This document shows positions 31,018 to 38,725 of a stretch of DNA of 45,930 nt, one piece after another (within the stretch, counting starts at the first letter, position 1; every line of letters begins with the position of its first letter). The DNA is from an uncultured Lachnospiraceae bacterium (GTDB lineage: Bacteria > Bacillota > Clostridia > Lachnospirales > Lachnospiraceae), in assembly GCA_900315055.1 (NCBI GenBank), contig OMXP01000016.1, positions 1-45,930 of the forward strand. Reading direction: 5' to 3'. The position numbers and the translations under genes were made by a program. The notes beneath the pieces were generated by a model that saw only the letters and a program-made list of their open reading frames with translations, ran no database searches and was not told where the DNA came from.

Positions 31018-32057
31018 CGGGAAAGATAAGGCAAAAAGGATACGGCCCTTCGATGACCGTGACAGCCTGCATCTGCGTCCTGCTCCTGTTTGTTTCCATC
31101 AGCGTGGGGTCGGTCAGGATCTCCCTCTCCGATATGGGAACGATCCTCTGGTATACCCTGCGGGGCCTTCCGGTGCCGTCCTCCATCCCGGAACAGAACG
31201 TCACGATCTTTCTCTCGGTGCGTCTTCCGAGGGCTCTTGCCGCATTCTTTGCGGGCGGGGCACTGTCGCTCTCCGGTGCGGTGATGCAGTCTCTTCTGCA
31301 GAACCCACTGGCTTCCGGCTACACCCTCGGCGTCTCCTCGGGGGCAAGCCTTGGCGCGGCGTTTGTCATCGTCACGGACTGGTCGGTTCCGGCTCTTGGA
31401 CAGTTTCTGCTGCCGGCGTCCGGCTTTGCGGCGGGACTTGTGACGGTGCTCGTGGTCGTTGCGGTAGCCGCAAGGATCGACAGGACCCTTCGCTCCCAGA
31501 CGGTGGTTCTCATCGGCATGGTGGTGAGCCTTTTCGTCAATGCGATGCTGACCCTTGTCTCATCCTTTGCAGGGGATCGGGCAAAGCAGCTCCTTGCCTG
31601 GACGATGGGCTCCTTTAACGGAAAGAGATGGTATCACGTCGGTGTCCTCATGGCGGCTGCACTCTTTGGCCTTGTCGTCCTTCTTCTTTCCGCCAAGTCC
31701 CTCGATGTCATGAGCTTTGGAGATGACGAGGCGTATGCAATCGGCGTGAACGTTCGCCGGCAGAAGATCCTGCTGCTTCTTGTCGCGACGCTCCTTACCG
31801 GGGTGTGCGTGAGCTTTACCGGGACGATCGGCTTTGTGGACCTTGTGGCCCCGCATGTCGTGCGAAAGCTCTTCGGTGCCTCGAACAGGCGGGTGCTTCC
31901 GATGTCATTTCTCATCGGTGGCTCCTTCCTTGCGCTCTCGGACATGGTCTCCCGCACGATTCTCTCCCCGCAGGAGATTCCGGTGGGTGCGGTGACTGCC
32001 CTCATCGGGGCGCCGTTCTTTGTCGTGATCTACCTGAAAGATCGGAGGAAGGAATGA
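31014..32057 (+). CDS. btuC: FecCD/BtuC-family ABC permease
   Basis: A 347-residue inner-membrane permease of the BtuCD type, with about ten hydrophobic segments. Characteristic segments are FLSVRLPRALAAFFAGGALS, then MQSLLQNPLASGYTLGVSSGASLGA, and GTIGFVDLVAPHVVRKLFG, which forms the loop contacting the ATPase. It forms a homodimeric channel with the BtuF-like protein outside and the BtuD-like ATPase inside. The ATG overlaps the aldolase stop by four bases, and its own stop overlaps the ATPase start the same way. Corrinoid specificity rests on the upstream riboswitch; the same fold serves haem and siderophores. Confidence 0.9.
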   Translation: MTGKIRQKGYGPSMTVTACICVLLLFVSISVGSVRISLSDMGTILWYTLRGLPVPSSIPEQNVTIFLSVRLPRALAAFFAGGALSLSGAVMQSLLQNPLASGYTLGVSSGASLGAAFVIVTDWSVPALGQFLLPASGFAAGLVTVLVVVAVAARIDRTLRSQTVVLIGMVVSLFVNAMLTLVSSFAGDRAKQLLAWTMGSFNGKRWYHVGVLMAAALFGLVVLLLSAKSLDVMSFGDDEAYAIGVNVRRQKILLLLVATLLTGVCVSFTGTIGFVDLVAPHVVRKLFGASNRRVLPMSFLIGGSFLALSDMVSRTILSPQEIPVGAVTALIGAPFFVVIYLKDRRKE

Positions 32058-32851
32058 GAGAGGCGATCCGCATCGAACATCTTTCCAGCGACTACGGGAA
32101 GGACATGAAGATCTTGAAGGACGTATCCTTCACCGTCGGGGAGGGAAACAGCACGGCGATTTTAGGGGCCAACGGCTGCGGGAAGACGACACTGTTCCGG
32201 TGCCTGACAGGGCTCCTGCCCTTTACGGGAAAGGTGGAGATTTTCGGAAAGGATATCCGGCAGTTGAAGCGGGACGAGATTGCACGGCGCATTGCCCTTC
32301 TTCCGCAGACGAGCGGGGTGTACTTCTCCTACACGGTAAAAGAGTGCGTGGAGCTGGGGCGTTTTGTCCGGGGAGTCCGGACCTCACATGACAGAGAGGT
32401 CATCGACAGGGCGATGGAGCTCTGCGGTCTTTCGGATCTTGCACAGCACCCGGTGGATGCGCTCTCCGGAGGGCAGCTGCAGCGGGTGTTCCTGGCCCGC
32501 ACCATCGCCCAGGAGGCACCGGTGATCCTGCTCGATGAGCCGACCAACCATCTGGACCTTCGGTATCAGAACGAGCTCATGGAGTACCTCAAAGAGTGGG
32601 AGAAGGGACAGACCTGCCTTCCGGATGGCAGTACCTGCAGAAACACGCTCATCGGGATCTACCATGACATCGGCCTTGCGGCACAGGTAAGCCGCGACGT
32701 TGTTCTCATGAAGGACGGACGGGTTCTGTCTGCCGGAAAAAAGGAACAGGTGCTTTCAAGAGAGAGGCTCACCGATGCCTTTGACTTTGATGTGACAAAA
32801 GCCCTGCGGGAGCGGCAGGAGGTCCTGGAATCCTGTCTTTCTCACAGCTGA
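32054..32851 (+). CDS. btuD: ABC transporter ATP-binding protein (BtuD-like)
   Basis: A 265-residue ATPase. Walker A is GANGCGKTT at 38-46, the Q-loop follows in ALLPQTSG, the signature is LSGGQLQR, Walker B is VILLDEPTNHLD and the switch His lies in IYHDIG. The order and spacing are complete. A short Cys-containing insertion (QTCLPDGSTCRN) before the switch His is not usual in BtuD or FhuC. It powers corrinoid import by the permease encoded just upstream, with which it overlaps by four bases (ATGA). The start at 32054 follows GGAAGG. The last gene of the unit; a promoter for the next gene overlaps its end. Confidence 0.9.
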   Translation: MREAIRIEHLSSDYGKDMKILKDVSFTVGEGNSTAILGANGCGKTTLFRCLTGLLPFTGKVEIFGKDIRQLKRDEIARRIALLPQTSGVYFSYTVKECVELGRFVRGVRTSHDREVIDRAMELCGLSDLAQHPVDALSGGQLQRVFLARTIAQEAPVILLDEPTNHLDLRYQNELMEYLKEWEKGQTCLPDGSTCRNTLIGIYHDIGLAAQVSRDVVLMKDGRVLSAGKKEQVLSRERLTDAFDFDVTKALRERQEVLESCLSHS

Positions 32852-32866
32852 GGGATTCGCTATAAT
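32839..32866 (+). promoter_or_regulatory. Promoter before the 97-aa protein gene
   Basis: TTCTCA (32839-32844), 16-bp spacer, perfect TATAAT (32861-32866). The -35 lies inside the end of the BtuD-like gene. Transcription would start near 32873. Confidence 0.65.
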
Positions 32867-32884
32867 GGAGCAAAGGGCAAGGGT

Positions 32885-32926
32885 GCGCAGGAAGAATGAG
32901 AAAGTCATATCTTCCTGCGCTTTTTC
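32885..32926 (+). terminator. Intrinsic terminator in the leader of the 97-aa protein gene
   Basis: GCGCAGGAAGA and TCTTCCTGCGC form an 11-bp perfect stem, with an inner ATGA/TCAT pairing, followed by T5. It lies 12 bases after the predicted start and 20 bases before the ATG at 32946. It could end the btu transcript or act as an attenuator for the next gene. Confidence 0.88.
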
Positions 32927-32945
32927 ACAGGGAAAGGAGATTCTC

Positions 32946-33239
32946 ATGGATACGGCGGAGGTTCTGGAAAAACTGCGGAAACTGGCACTGGAGGATCGGG
33001 AACTTCGAAAGGAACTGCTTCAGACGAGAACAAGCAAAACGCCGCTCTCGGACTTTTGCAAAATCGCAACGAAGGCAGGCTGTCCTCTCTATGAGATGGA
33101 TGTCATCGCCTACGGGGAGGAGTCCTATGCGGCACTTCGCCGCTCGACGAACGGAGGTGGGGAAAATTCCCCGGCTCTTGCCTTCGAGGACGACCCCTAT
33201 GAGCTGCTGCTCTCGGAGCTGGAGAGAGTGAAAGACTGA
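32946..33239 (+). CDS. Conserved small protein with RSTNGGGENSP motif, Nif11-like N-terminus
   Basis: A 97-residue protein of unknown function. Residues 1-45 read like a Nif11-type helix set (VLEKLRKLALEDRELRKELL, then LSDFCKIATKAG), the fold used as leader by some ribosomally made peptides. The rest has the striking block RSTNGGGENSPAL at about 70-82, then an acidic tail EDDPYELLLSELE. I recall this block as strongly conserved in Lachnospiraceae proteins; that argues against a variable RiPP core. No maturation enzyme is adjacent, unless the methyltransferase six bases downstream counts, which looks DNA-directed. ATG 32946 follows AAAGGAGA. An intrinsic terminator sits in its leader. Confidence 0.7.
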   Translation: MDTAEVLEKLRKLALEDRELRKELLQTRTSKTPLSDFCKIATKAGCPLYEMDVIAYGEESYAALRRSTNGGGENSPALAFEDDPYELLLSELERVKD

Positions 33240-33244
33240 GAAAC

Positions 33245-34180
33245 GTGGAGAACGAACGAAAAAAGGCGGACCGGAACCGGACGATGGAACTCTCCTCGGA
33301 AGAAGAGGCATACTACAGGGGGCTGTGCCTTCAGAGAGACGATCTGAAAAAGGGCGCGGATCCCGTAAACCACACGATCCTTGGCGACATGCGGCAGATC
33401 TGTCCCCTGCTTCCGAAAAAGAGCGTGTCGCTGCTTATCTGCGATCCCCCCTACAACGTGTCCAAGAACTTTGCGGGGACGACGTTCCGAAGACAGAAGG
33501 CAAGACAGTACGAGGACTACACGAACGAATGGCTGGATCTTGTCGAGCCGCTCCTTACGGATACCGCATCAATCTATGTCTGCTGCGACTATGAGAGCAG
33601 TCTCATCATCGGAAACGTGCTCGAGGACCGCTTCTTTGTCCGAAACCGCATCACCTGGGAGCGGGAGAAGGGACGGGGAGCTCCGACCAACTGGAAGAAC
33701 TCGATGGAGGATATCTGGTATGCGACCCTCTCGAGGACGCACTTTACCTTCCACGTGGAGAGGGTGATGCTGCGACGGCGTGTCGTCGCGCCCTATAAGG
33801 TGAACGGAAAGCCGAAGGACTGGGAACAGACCGATGACGGAGCCTTTCGGGATACCTATCCCTCCAACTTCTGGGACGACATCACGGTGCCGTTCTGGTC
33901 GATGCGGGAAAACACCCCGCACCCGACGCAGAAGAGTGAGAAGATGATGGCAAAGCTGACCCTTGCAAGCTCGAATGAGAAGGATCTTGTCTTTGATCCG
34001 TTCCTCGGCTCCGGGACGACGAGCGTTGTCGCAAAAAAGCTCCGCCGAAACTACATCGGCATCGAGCAGGAGGCACTCTACTGCGCCTTTGCGGAAAAGC
34101 GCCTGCACCTTGCTGAGTCCGATCCCTCGATTCAGGGGTATGAGGACGGCGTCTTCTTTGAGAGAAATTACAAGCGCTGA
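33245..34180 (+). CDS. Solitary DNA methyltransferase, beta class (N6-adenine or N4-cytosine)
   Basis: A 311-residue DNA methylase. The catalytic motif DPPYN (67-71) comes before the SAM-binding motif FDPFLGSGTT (250-259), the order of the beta class; HPTQKSE (226-232) is typical as well. DPPY fits N6-adenine methylation best, but N4-cytosine is not excluded. The target-recognition region lies between about 140 and 215. No restriction endonuclease or specificity subunit is near, so this is an orphan that could mark the chromosome for gene regulation or strand marking. It starts at GTG 33245, five bases after the preceding gene; ATG 33284 is an alternative. Confidence 0.85.
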   Translation: MENERKKADRNRTMELSSEEEAYYRGLCLQRDDLKKGADPVNHTILGDMRQICPLLPKKSVSLLICDPPYNVSKNFAGTTFRRQKARQYEDYTNEWLDLVEPLLTDTASIYVCCDYESSLIIGNVLEDRFFVRNRITWEREKGRGAPTNWKNSMEDIWYATLSRTHFTFHVERVMLRRRVVAPYKVNGKPKDWEQTDDGAFRDTYPSNFWDDITVPFWSMRENTPHPTQKSEKMMAKLTLASSNEKDLVFDPFLGSGTTSVVAKKLRRNYIGIEQEALYCAFAEKRLHLAESDPSIQGYEDGVFFERNYKR

Positions 34181-35161
34181 TCAGTCTTCTCTTGCTTTCA
34201 GGGCGGCTTTTGCGGTTTCCGCAAGGACCCGGATCACGAGGGCAGGGTAGTCACCGACAGCGGTCTCGTTCGTCACCATAAGCGCTGAGGCGCCGTCGAG
34301 GACCGCGTTGCAGATGTCGGTAAGCTCTGCCCTTGTGGGGACTTTGCTGTGCTCCATGGAGGTCAGCATCTGCGTGACCACCATGAAGGGACAGCCGGCA
34401 TTCCTGCAGCGTTTTGAGATATCCTTCTGTACAAGGGGCAGCTCCTGGAAGGGAACGTCGTTTCCAAGATCGCCCCTTGCGATGACGACAAGGTCTGCTT
34501 CCTTCATGATCGCAGAAAGAGCCTCGACACCCTCCCGGTTTTCGATCTTTGCAAAGATCCGGACATCTTGAAGGCCGTTTTGGTCCAGTTCCTTCCGGAT
34601 GGCATGAAGAGCCTCAGGCCCTGTCACGAAGGGCTCCATCACCGCAGTAACACCGAAGGAACCGGCGATGGCAAGGTTCTGTTTGTCGGCAGGGGTGAGG
34701 AACGGCCCCTGGACGCTTCGTCCCTCGATCTTGATCGACTTTCGGGACGAGAGCCTTCCGCCCCGGGAAAAGGCAAGAAGGGCAGTGCCGTTCGAGATTT
34801 TACGCACCGTGGCTTCCAGCTTCCCGTCGTCTAAGAGAACCTCATCTTTGATGCGAAGCGAGGCAAGGACATGGCCCGGCATCGGGACAGGAATGCTTTC
34901 TCCGTCTGCAATCGACAGAGGAGAGGCCAGCATTCCGATCCGAAGCTCCGGCCCCTCAAGGTCGATGAGAAGCTGCGGCTCTTTGACCTGTGCCCTGTCT
35001 GCGGCTGTATGGAAGGCAGAAATCCAGTCTGTGCTCATTTCAAGACTTGTGTGAGAGAGGTTCAGCCGGCAGCCGTTCATACCGGCACGGAACATCGCCT
35101 CGAGGACCGGTTCCTCACAGCAGGAGGGACCGAGCGTTCCGAAAAGTTCAACCTGATCCAT
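34181..35161 (-). CDS. Pyruvate kinase-like protein lacking the C-terminal domain
   Basis: A 326-residue protein with only the A (TIM barrel) and B domains of pyruvate kinase; the usual enzyme has about 470 residues and an allosteric C domain. Key residues remain: R32, N34 and S36 in RLNLSH, K205 in KIENREG, ARGDLG at 228-233 and T263 in TQMLTSM. Several positions differ, such as IDLEGPELR for LDTKGPEIR and MVTNETAVGDYP for MLSGETAAGKYP, so the phosphotransfer substrate may differ. It may be a short pyruvate kinase or a related kinase/lyase. ATG 35161 follows AAAGGAG by 11 bases. It converges directly with the methyltransferase: the two stop codons abut. Confidence 0.8.
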   Translation of the reverse strand: MDQVELFGTLGPSCCEEPVLEAMFRAGMNGCRLNLSHTSLEMSTDWISAFHTAADRAQVKEPQLLIDLEGPELRIGMLASPLSIADGESIPVPMPGHVLASLRIKDEVLLDDGKLEATVRKISNGTALLAFSRGGRLSSRKSIKIEGRSVQGPFLTPADKQNLAIAGSFGVTAVMEPFVTGPEALHAIRKELDQNGLQDVRIFAKIENREGVEALSAIMKEADLVVIARGDLGNDVPFQELPLVQKDISKRCRNAGCPFMVVTQMLTSMEHSKVPTRAELTDICNAVLDGASALMVTNETAVGDYPALVIRVLAETAKAALKARED

Positions 35162-35231
35162 ATCTGTTGTTGCTCCTTTCACGCCCTGCAGGAGGGCTGA
35201 TATCAGTGTACCGCTAAATGGAGGAAATGCT

Positions 35232-35672
35232 GTGCGGCTGAAGGATATTTCAGATGAGAAAAAGAGACGGCAGCACCTGCTGCTTCTTGTCGGCATCGCG
35301 TTTGTTGTCGCGATCGGCTGGGAGATCATTACCGGCGGCCCCGGAGCGGTCACGTTCCATACACAGGATTCGGCGATGACCCTGACAGGACCCGAAAATA
35401 CGAGCGTGACGATTGACTACGCAGACATCACAAAGATTCAGTCCGTTACGGACTTTGATCCCGGGACAGCACTGGAAGGCGGAACGAAGAACCACGTAAA
35501 CTATGGCACCTGGGAGAATACATCTCTTGGCACCTATAAGTCCTTTGTGTACCCCGGTATCGATACCGTCATCATCGTTGAGACAAAGGATACGGTGGTT
35601 GCCTTCAACTATGAGGACGAGGAAACCACACAGGAACTTGCCAAAGCCCTGCCGGACTTTGCGGAACAATAA
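35232..35672 (+). CDS. Membrane-anchored PH-like domain protein
   Basis: A 146-residue protein. A basic N-terminus (KKRRQ) and a single membrane helix (about 15-36) place the rest outside or at the membrane face. The C-terminal part alternates strands: AVTFHTQDSAMTLTGP, VTIDYADITKIQSV, TVIIVETKDTVVAFNYED, and ends in the helix TTQELAKALPDF, the layout of bacterial PH-like domains. The binding partner is unknown. The start is GTG 35232, with GGAGG 7 bases upstream. It is divergent from the pyruvate kinase-like gene and is terminated by a bidirectional hairpin shared with coaX. Confidence 0.72.
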   Translation: MRLKDISDEKKRRQHLLLLVGIAFVVAIGWEIITGGPGAVTFHTQDSAMTLTGPENTSVTIDYADITKIQSVTDFDPGTALEGGTKNHVNYGTWENTSLGTYKSFVYPGIDTVIIVETKDTVVAFNYEDEETTQELAKALPDFAEQ

Positions 35673-35710
35673 AAAACATCTGTCGCTCACGCGGCAGATG
35701 TTTCTGTTTA
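35671..35710. terminator. Bidirectional intrinsic terminator
   Basis: AACATCTGTCGC and GCGGCAGATGTT form a 12-bp stem with a TCAC loop, an A6 tract on the left and TTTCTGTTT on the right. It serves the PH-like gene and coaX. Confidence 0.9.
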
Positions 35711-35729
35711 GCTGAGTTCAGCTGTATTT

Positions 35730-36488
35730 TCAGTGTGTCCGGTTCTTCTCAAAGAGGACGAACAGCCCCTTCGGGATCAGGTCTTCTTCAAAATGGACGC
35801 TTTCCTCGCAAAGAGGAGCGATGAGCTTTGCAAAGCCGCCGGTAAGAACCGGGGTAATATTGGAATCGTGAAGTTCCCTTCTTGCCCGTCTGGTCAGGCC
35901 GTCGATCATCGAGGCGTTGGAGTAGAGCGCTCCGCTGTTCATCGCATCGAGGGTCGTCTTTCCGACAAAGGATTCCGGCGGAACGAGGTCGATGTCCGGA
36001 AGCTTTGCGCAGTGCGCAGCCTGGGCATCCAGGCCTGTCCGAATGCCGGGATAGATGAGATGCCCCTCATAGACACTTCCCTTTCCCACAAGGCAGCAGG
36101 TCGATGCCGTGCCAAGATCGAAGATGATGGCAGGCGCGCCGTACAAAGATACGGCTCCGACTGCCCCTGCGATGAGATCCTGCCCGATGGTGTACGGGTC
36201 CTTCACGTTGAAGGTAAGGCCGGTGTCAAGATCCGGGCCGACCCGCAGGACCTCCACACAGAACTGATCTTTGACTGCCTGAATCAGGGGCTCATCGGCA
36301 GATGGTACCACGGAGCAGAGAATGCAGCCGCTCACGGAAAATTCCGCAAAGATCTCCAGGGCTTTTTCTGCCCCGTCCTTTGTAAGAAGCTCTCCCGTAG
36401 CCGTCCGGGTTTCCCGGACGACGTTTCCGTTATCATCCATCAGACCTGCGACCAGGTTCGAATTTCCGGTGTCAAGTGCAAGGAGCAT
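35730..36488 (-). CDS. coaX: Type III pantothenate kinase
   Basis: A 252-residue CoaX, which phosphorylates pantothenate in the first step of coenzyme A synthesis; it needs a monovalent cation and resists feedback by CoA. The ASKHA-fold phosphate loops are visible: LALDTGNSN at the N-terminus, IIFDLGTAST around 115-124, and VLTGGFAKLI near 220. GHLIYPGI is the family-specific pantothenate/phosphate segment. ATG 36488 follows TGAGGAAAC. It is the last gene of a minus-strand unit after coaBC and the ECF S component, ten bases behind the latter. Confidence 0.93.
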   Translation of the reverse strand: MLLALDTGNSNLVAGLMDDNGNVVRETRTATGELLTKDGAEKALEIFAEFSVSGCILCSVVPSADEPLIQAVKDQFCVEVLRVGPDLDTGLTFNVKDPYTIGQDLIAGAVGAVSLYGAPAIIFDLGTASTCCLVGKGSVYEGHLIYPGIRTGLDAQAAHCAKLPDIDLVPPESFVGKTTLDAMNSGALYSNASMIDGLTRRARRELHDSNITPVLTGGFAKLIAPLCEESVHFEEDLIPKGLFVLFEKNRTH

Positions 36489-36498
36489 GAATGTTTCC

Positions 36499-37155
36499 TC
36501 AGGCGATGGCCTTTGCCTTTGCCCCGGTTCTTGCCGGAACAATGTGTGCCTTTGTCAGGGCTTCCCCGACGGCACCGGTGATCAGGGCGGCGGAGATCAT
36601 CTCCACGACCGCGTTGATGCCGACAAAGGTGCAGATGAAGAGAATGATGTTCTTTCCGCCGATGAGGTTCTGCATGTACTCGGTGTTGCCGAACAGCAGG
36701 ACCAGGGCACCCATGAACATGAGCGTGTTCAGGAACGCGGAGAGGAATCCGGTGATCGTGCAGGCAGCTGCATTCGGCAGGTGCTTCTTGAGGACCGGGA
36801 AAATCAGGGCAAGGAACAGGCCGTCGAGAAGGCGCGGCACAAAGCGCTGCACAAAGGCAAGGAACGGGTTGATCGCAAACAGCGCGGCACCCATCGCGGA
36901 CATGCCGCCGATGCCGATGCACTGCAGGAAGCTCGTCAGGCCGAACACGGCGCCGGTGACAAGACCGCCGACCGGTCCCATGACGATCGCCGCGATGGCG
37001 ACCGGGATCATGTTGAAGGTGATGGCGAGAGGCCCGATGTTCAGGTAGCCGAACGGCGTGAAGGCCATGAGCAGCAGAATGCCGCACATCATGCCGAGAG
37101 TCACGAGCTGGCTGGTGCGATAGTGAGAAGATGCGATGGTACGGGTTGCAGACAT
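36499..37155 (-). CDS. panT: ECF transporter S component, probable pantothenate (PanT-like)
   Basis: A 218-residue membrane protein with six hydrophobic segments and the LVTLGMMCGILLLMAFTPFG start typical of ECF substrate-binding (S) components. It would bind a vitamin and dock to the shared ECF module, which is encoded elsewhere. Pantothenate is the inferred substrate because the gene lies between coaBC and coaX; riboflavin, folate or others cannot be excluded from sequence alone. A long loop near the C-terminus is followed by AHIVPARTGAKAKAIA. ATG 37155 follows GGAGG by 9 bases. A structured leader of about 200 bases lies upstream. Confidence 0.82.
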   Translation of the reverse strand: MSATRTIASSHYRTSQLVTLGMMCGILLLMAFTPFGYLNIGPLAITFNMIPVAIAAIVMGPVGGLVTGAVFGLTSFLQCIGIGGMSAMGAALFAINPFLAFVQRFVPRLLDGLFLALIFPVLKKHLPNAAACTITGFLSAFLNTLMFMGALVLLFGNTEYMQNLIGGKNIILFICTFVGINAVVEMISAALITGAVGEALTKAHIVPARTGAKAKAIA

Positions 37156-37385
37156 TTGAATTGCCTCCTGTTATTGCTCCCAAAAGGGATGCAGTACAAG
37201 GTGAATACGTTCCTCCCGGAGCGCAGTTTTACACAGCATCGGACTCCTGCCTGCCATTCGGCAGTACAGGTTCCGGGCGTCGGTATTTAGCGGATCCGGG
37301 GATCCTGCCGGTATATCTGCCCGACAGGTAAGGATGTGGTTCTGACGTGTTTTTCTGCCGCTATCATACATCCTTTGCGGGCATT
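37156..37385 (-). other. Structured leader upstream of the panT-like gene (possible RNA element)
   Basis: A TATGAT -10 on the minus strand (plus-strand 37363-37368) would start an approximately 200-base leader. It contains an outer stem (plus-strand CCCGGA 37215-37220 with TCCGGG 37272-37277) enclosing a longer hairpin: CCTG (37246-37249) and CTGCC (37251-37255) pair with GGCAG (37260-37264) and CAGG (37267-37270). GGATCC-like repeats lie further upstream. It matches no riboswitch that I can name. A pantothenate- or CoA-sensing element is a guess from the neighbouring genes. Confidence 0.45.
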
Positions 37386-38576
37386 TTACACGATCTTTGT
37401 TAAAATTTTATCCAGGATCCGCATGGCCACCTCTTCCTTGGTAAGAATCGGCAGGGAATCGGCGGAATCCTTCGTGATCAGCGTGACGACGTTCGTGTCG
37501 GTACCGAATCCAGCGCCCTTTGTCTTCACGTTGTTGGAGACGATGAGGTCGAGGTTCTTCTTTGCAAGCTTTGCGCGGGCGTTCTCCACCTCGTTCTCGG
37601 TTTCCATCGAGAAGCCGCAGAGAAACTGATGCGTCTTGTTCTCCCCAAGGGCCTTCAGGATGTCCTTTGTCCTTGTGAGCGGAATCGCGGCATCGCCCTC
37701 TGCCTTGTGGATCTTGTTGTCGGCAACGGACAGCGGCCGGTAGTCCGCTACGGCGGCCGCCATGATGACGATGTCGGTGTCCGCATACCGCGATGTTATC
37801 GCCTCATACATGTCCTCTGCGCTGATCACGGGAACGGGATCGACATAGGGGAACGGCGGAAGGTCCGTCGGACCCGAGACGAGGGTGACCTTTGCCCCGC
37901 GGCAGGAGGCTGCCTTTGCAATCGCATAGCCCATCTTGCCGGTGGAGTGATTGGTGAGGTACCGCACGGGGTCGATGGCTTCCCTTGTGGGACCGGCGGA
38001 AACCAGGACGTGCTTTCCTGCAAGGTCTTTATTGGCACCTGCTGCGTGCTCGATGGCACAAAGAAGCGTTTCCGGCTCCGGCATCTTTCCCTCTCCGGTA
38101 TCCCCGCAGGCAAGGTAGCCCGATGCGGGGGTCAGAATCTCAAAGCCGTAGGAAGCGAGCTTTTTCAGGTTGTCCTGCACGATGGGATTCTTGTACATGC
38201 GGGTGTTCATCGCAGGGGAAACGATCACCGGGCAGGTAAGAGCAAGGACCGTGGTGGTCAGCATGTCATCCGCGATGCCGTTTGCCATCTTTCCGATGAC
38301 ATCGGCGCTTGCCGGGGCGATGAGGCAGACGTCTGCCTGTTTTGCGATGGATACATGCTCCACGCTGAATTTGAAGTTCCGGTCAAAGGTGTCGACAAGG
38401 CACTTGTTGCCGGTCAGCGTCTCAAAGGTGATCGGATTGATGAAGTTTGTGGCGTTCTGTGTCATGAGAACGATGACGTTAGCACCCTTCTTCTTCAGTG
38501 CGCTCGCAAGAGATGCGATCTTATAGGCGGCAATGCTGCCGGTCACGCCAAGCAGTACGGTCTTTCCTTCCAGCAT
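37386..38576 (-). CDS. coaBC: Bifunctional phosphopantothenoylcysteine decarboxylase/phosphopantothenate-cysteine ligase
   Basis: A 396-residue Dfp/CoaBC. The N-terminal flavin-dependent decarboxylase has the catalytic H74 in VEHVSIA, PASADVIGKMANG, N124 in PAMNTRM, and C157 in the flap GYLACGDTGEG. The C-terminal CoaB ligase starts around 185 with AGPTREAIDPVR and TNHSTGKMG, then AAAVADYRP. It converts 4'-phosphopantothenate and cysteine into 4'-phosphopantetheine. ATG 38576 follows AAGGAGGAG. Its strong promoter (GTGACA/TATAAT) drives it, and the PanT-like and CoaX genes follow downstream on the same strand, so the unit covers vitamin uptake and the first CoA steps. Confidence 0.94.
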   Translation of the reverse strand: MLEGKTVLLGVTGSIAAYKIASLASALKKKGANVIVLMTQNATNFINPITFETLTGNKCLVDTFDRNFKFSVEHVSIAKQADVCLIAPASADVIGKMANGIADDMLTTTVLALTCPVIVSPAMNTRMYKNPIVQDNLKKLASYGFEILTPASGYLACGDTGEGKMPEPETLLCAIEHAAGANKDLAGKHVLVSAGPTREAIDPVRYLTNHSTGKMGYAIAKAASCRGAKVTLVSGPTDLPPFPYVDPVPVISAEDMYEAITSRYADTDIVIMAAAVADYRPLSVADNKIHKAEGDAAIPLTRTKDILKALGENKTHQFLCGFSMETENEVENARAKLAKKNLDLIVSNNVKTKGAGFGTDTNVVTLITKDSADSLPILTKEEVAMRILDKILTKIV

Positions 38577-38615
38577 GGGACTCCTCCTTGTTTTGTAACA
38601 GGATCTTTCCTGCTG

Positions 38616-38644
38616 ATTATAGGTTCTGCCCCGTGCTTTGTCAC
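38616..38644 (-). promoter_or_regulatory. coaBC promoter
   Basis: On the minus strand GTGACA, 17-bp spacer, TATAAT. The leader holds the short hairpin CAGGA-AAGA-TCCTG. The MATE gene promoter is divergent. Confidence 0.82.
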
Positions 38645-38666
38645 GACACCGGATAGAAGGTGTTCC

Positions 38667-38695
38667 TTGAAGGCAGTGCGGTTTTGGCTTACCAT
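38667..38695 (+). promoter_or_regulatory. MATE exporter gene promoter
   Basis: TTGAAG (38667-38672), 17-bp spacer, TACCAT (38690-38695), 30 bases before the ATG. Confidence 0.5.
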
Positions 38696-38725
38696 ACGCT
38701 CCGTGAGAAAGGATGAACATTTCTT

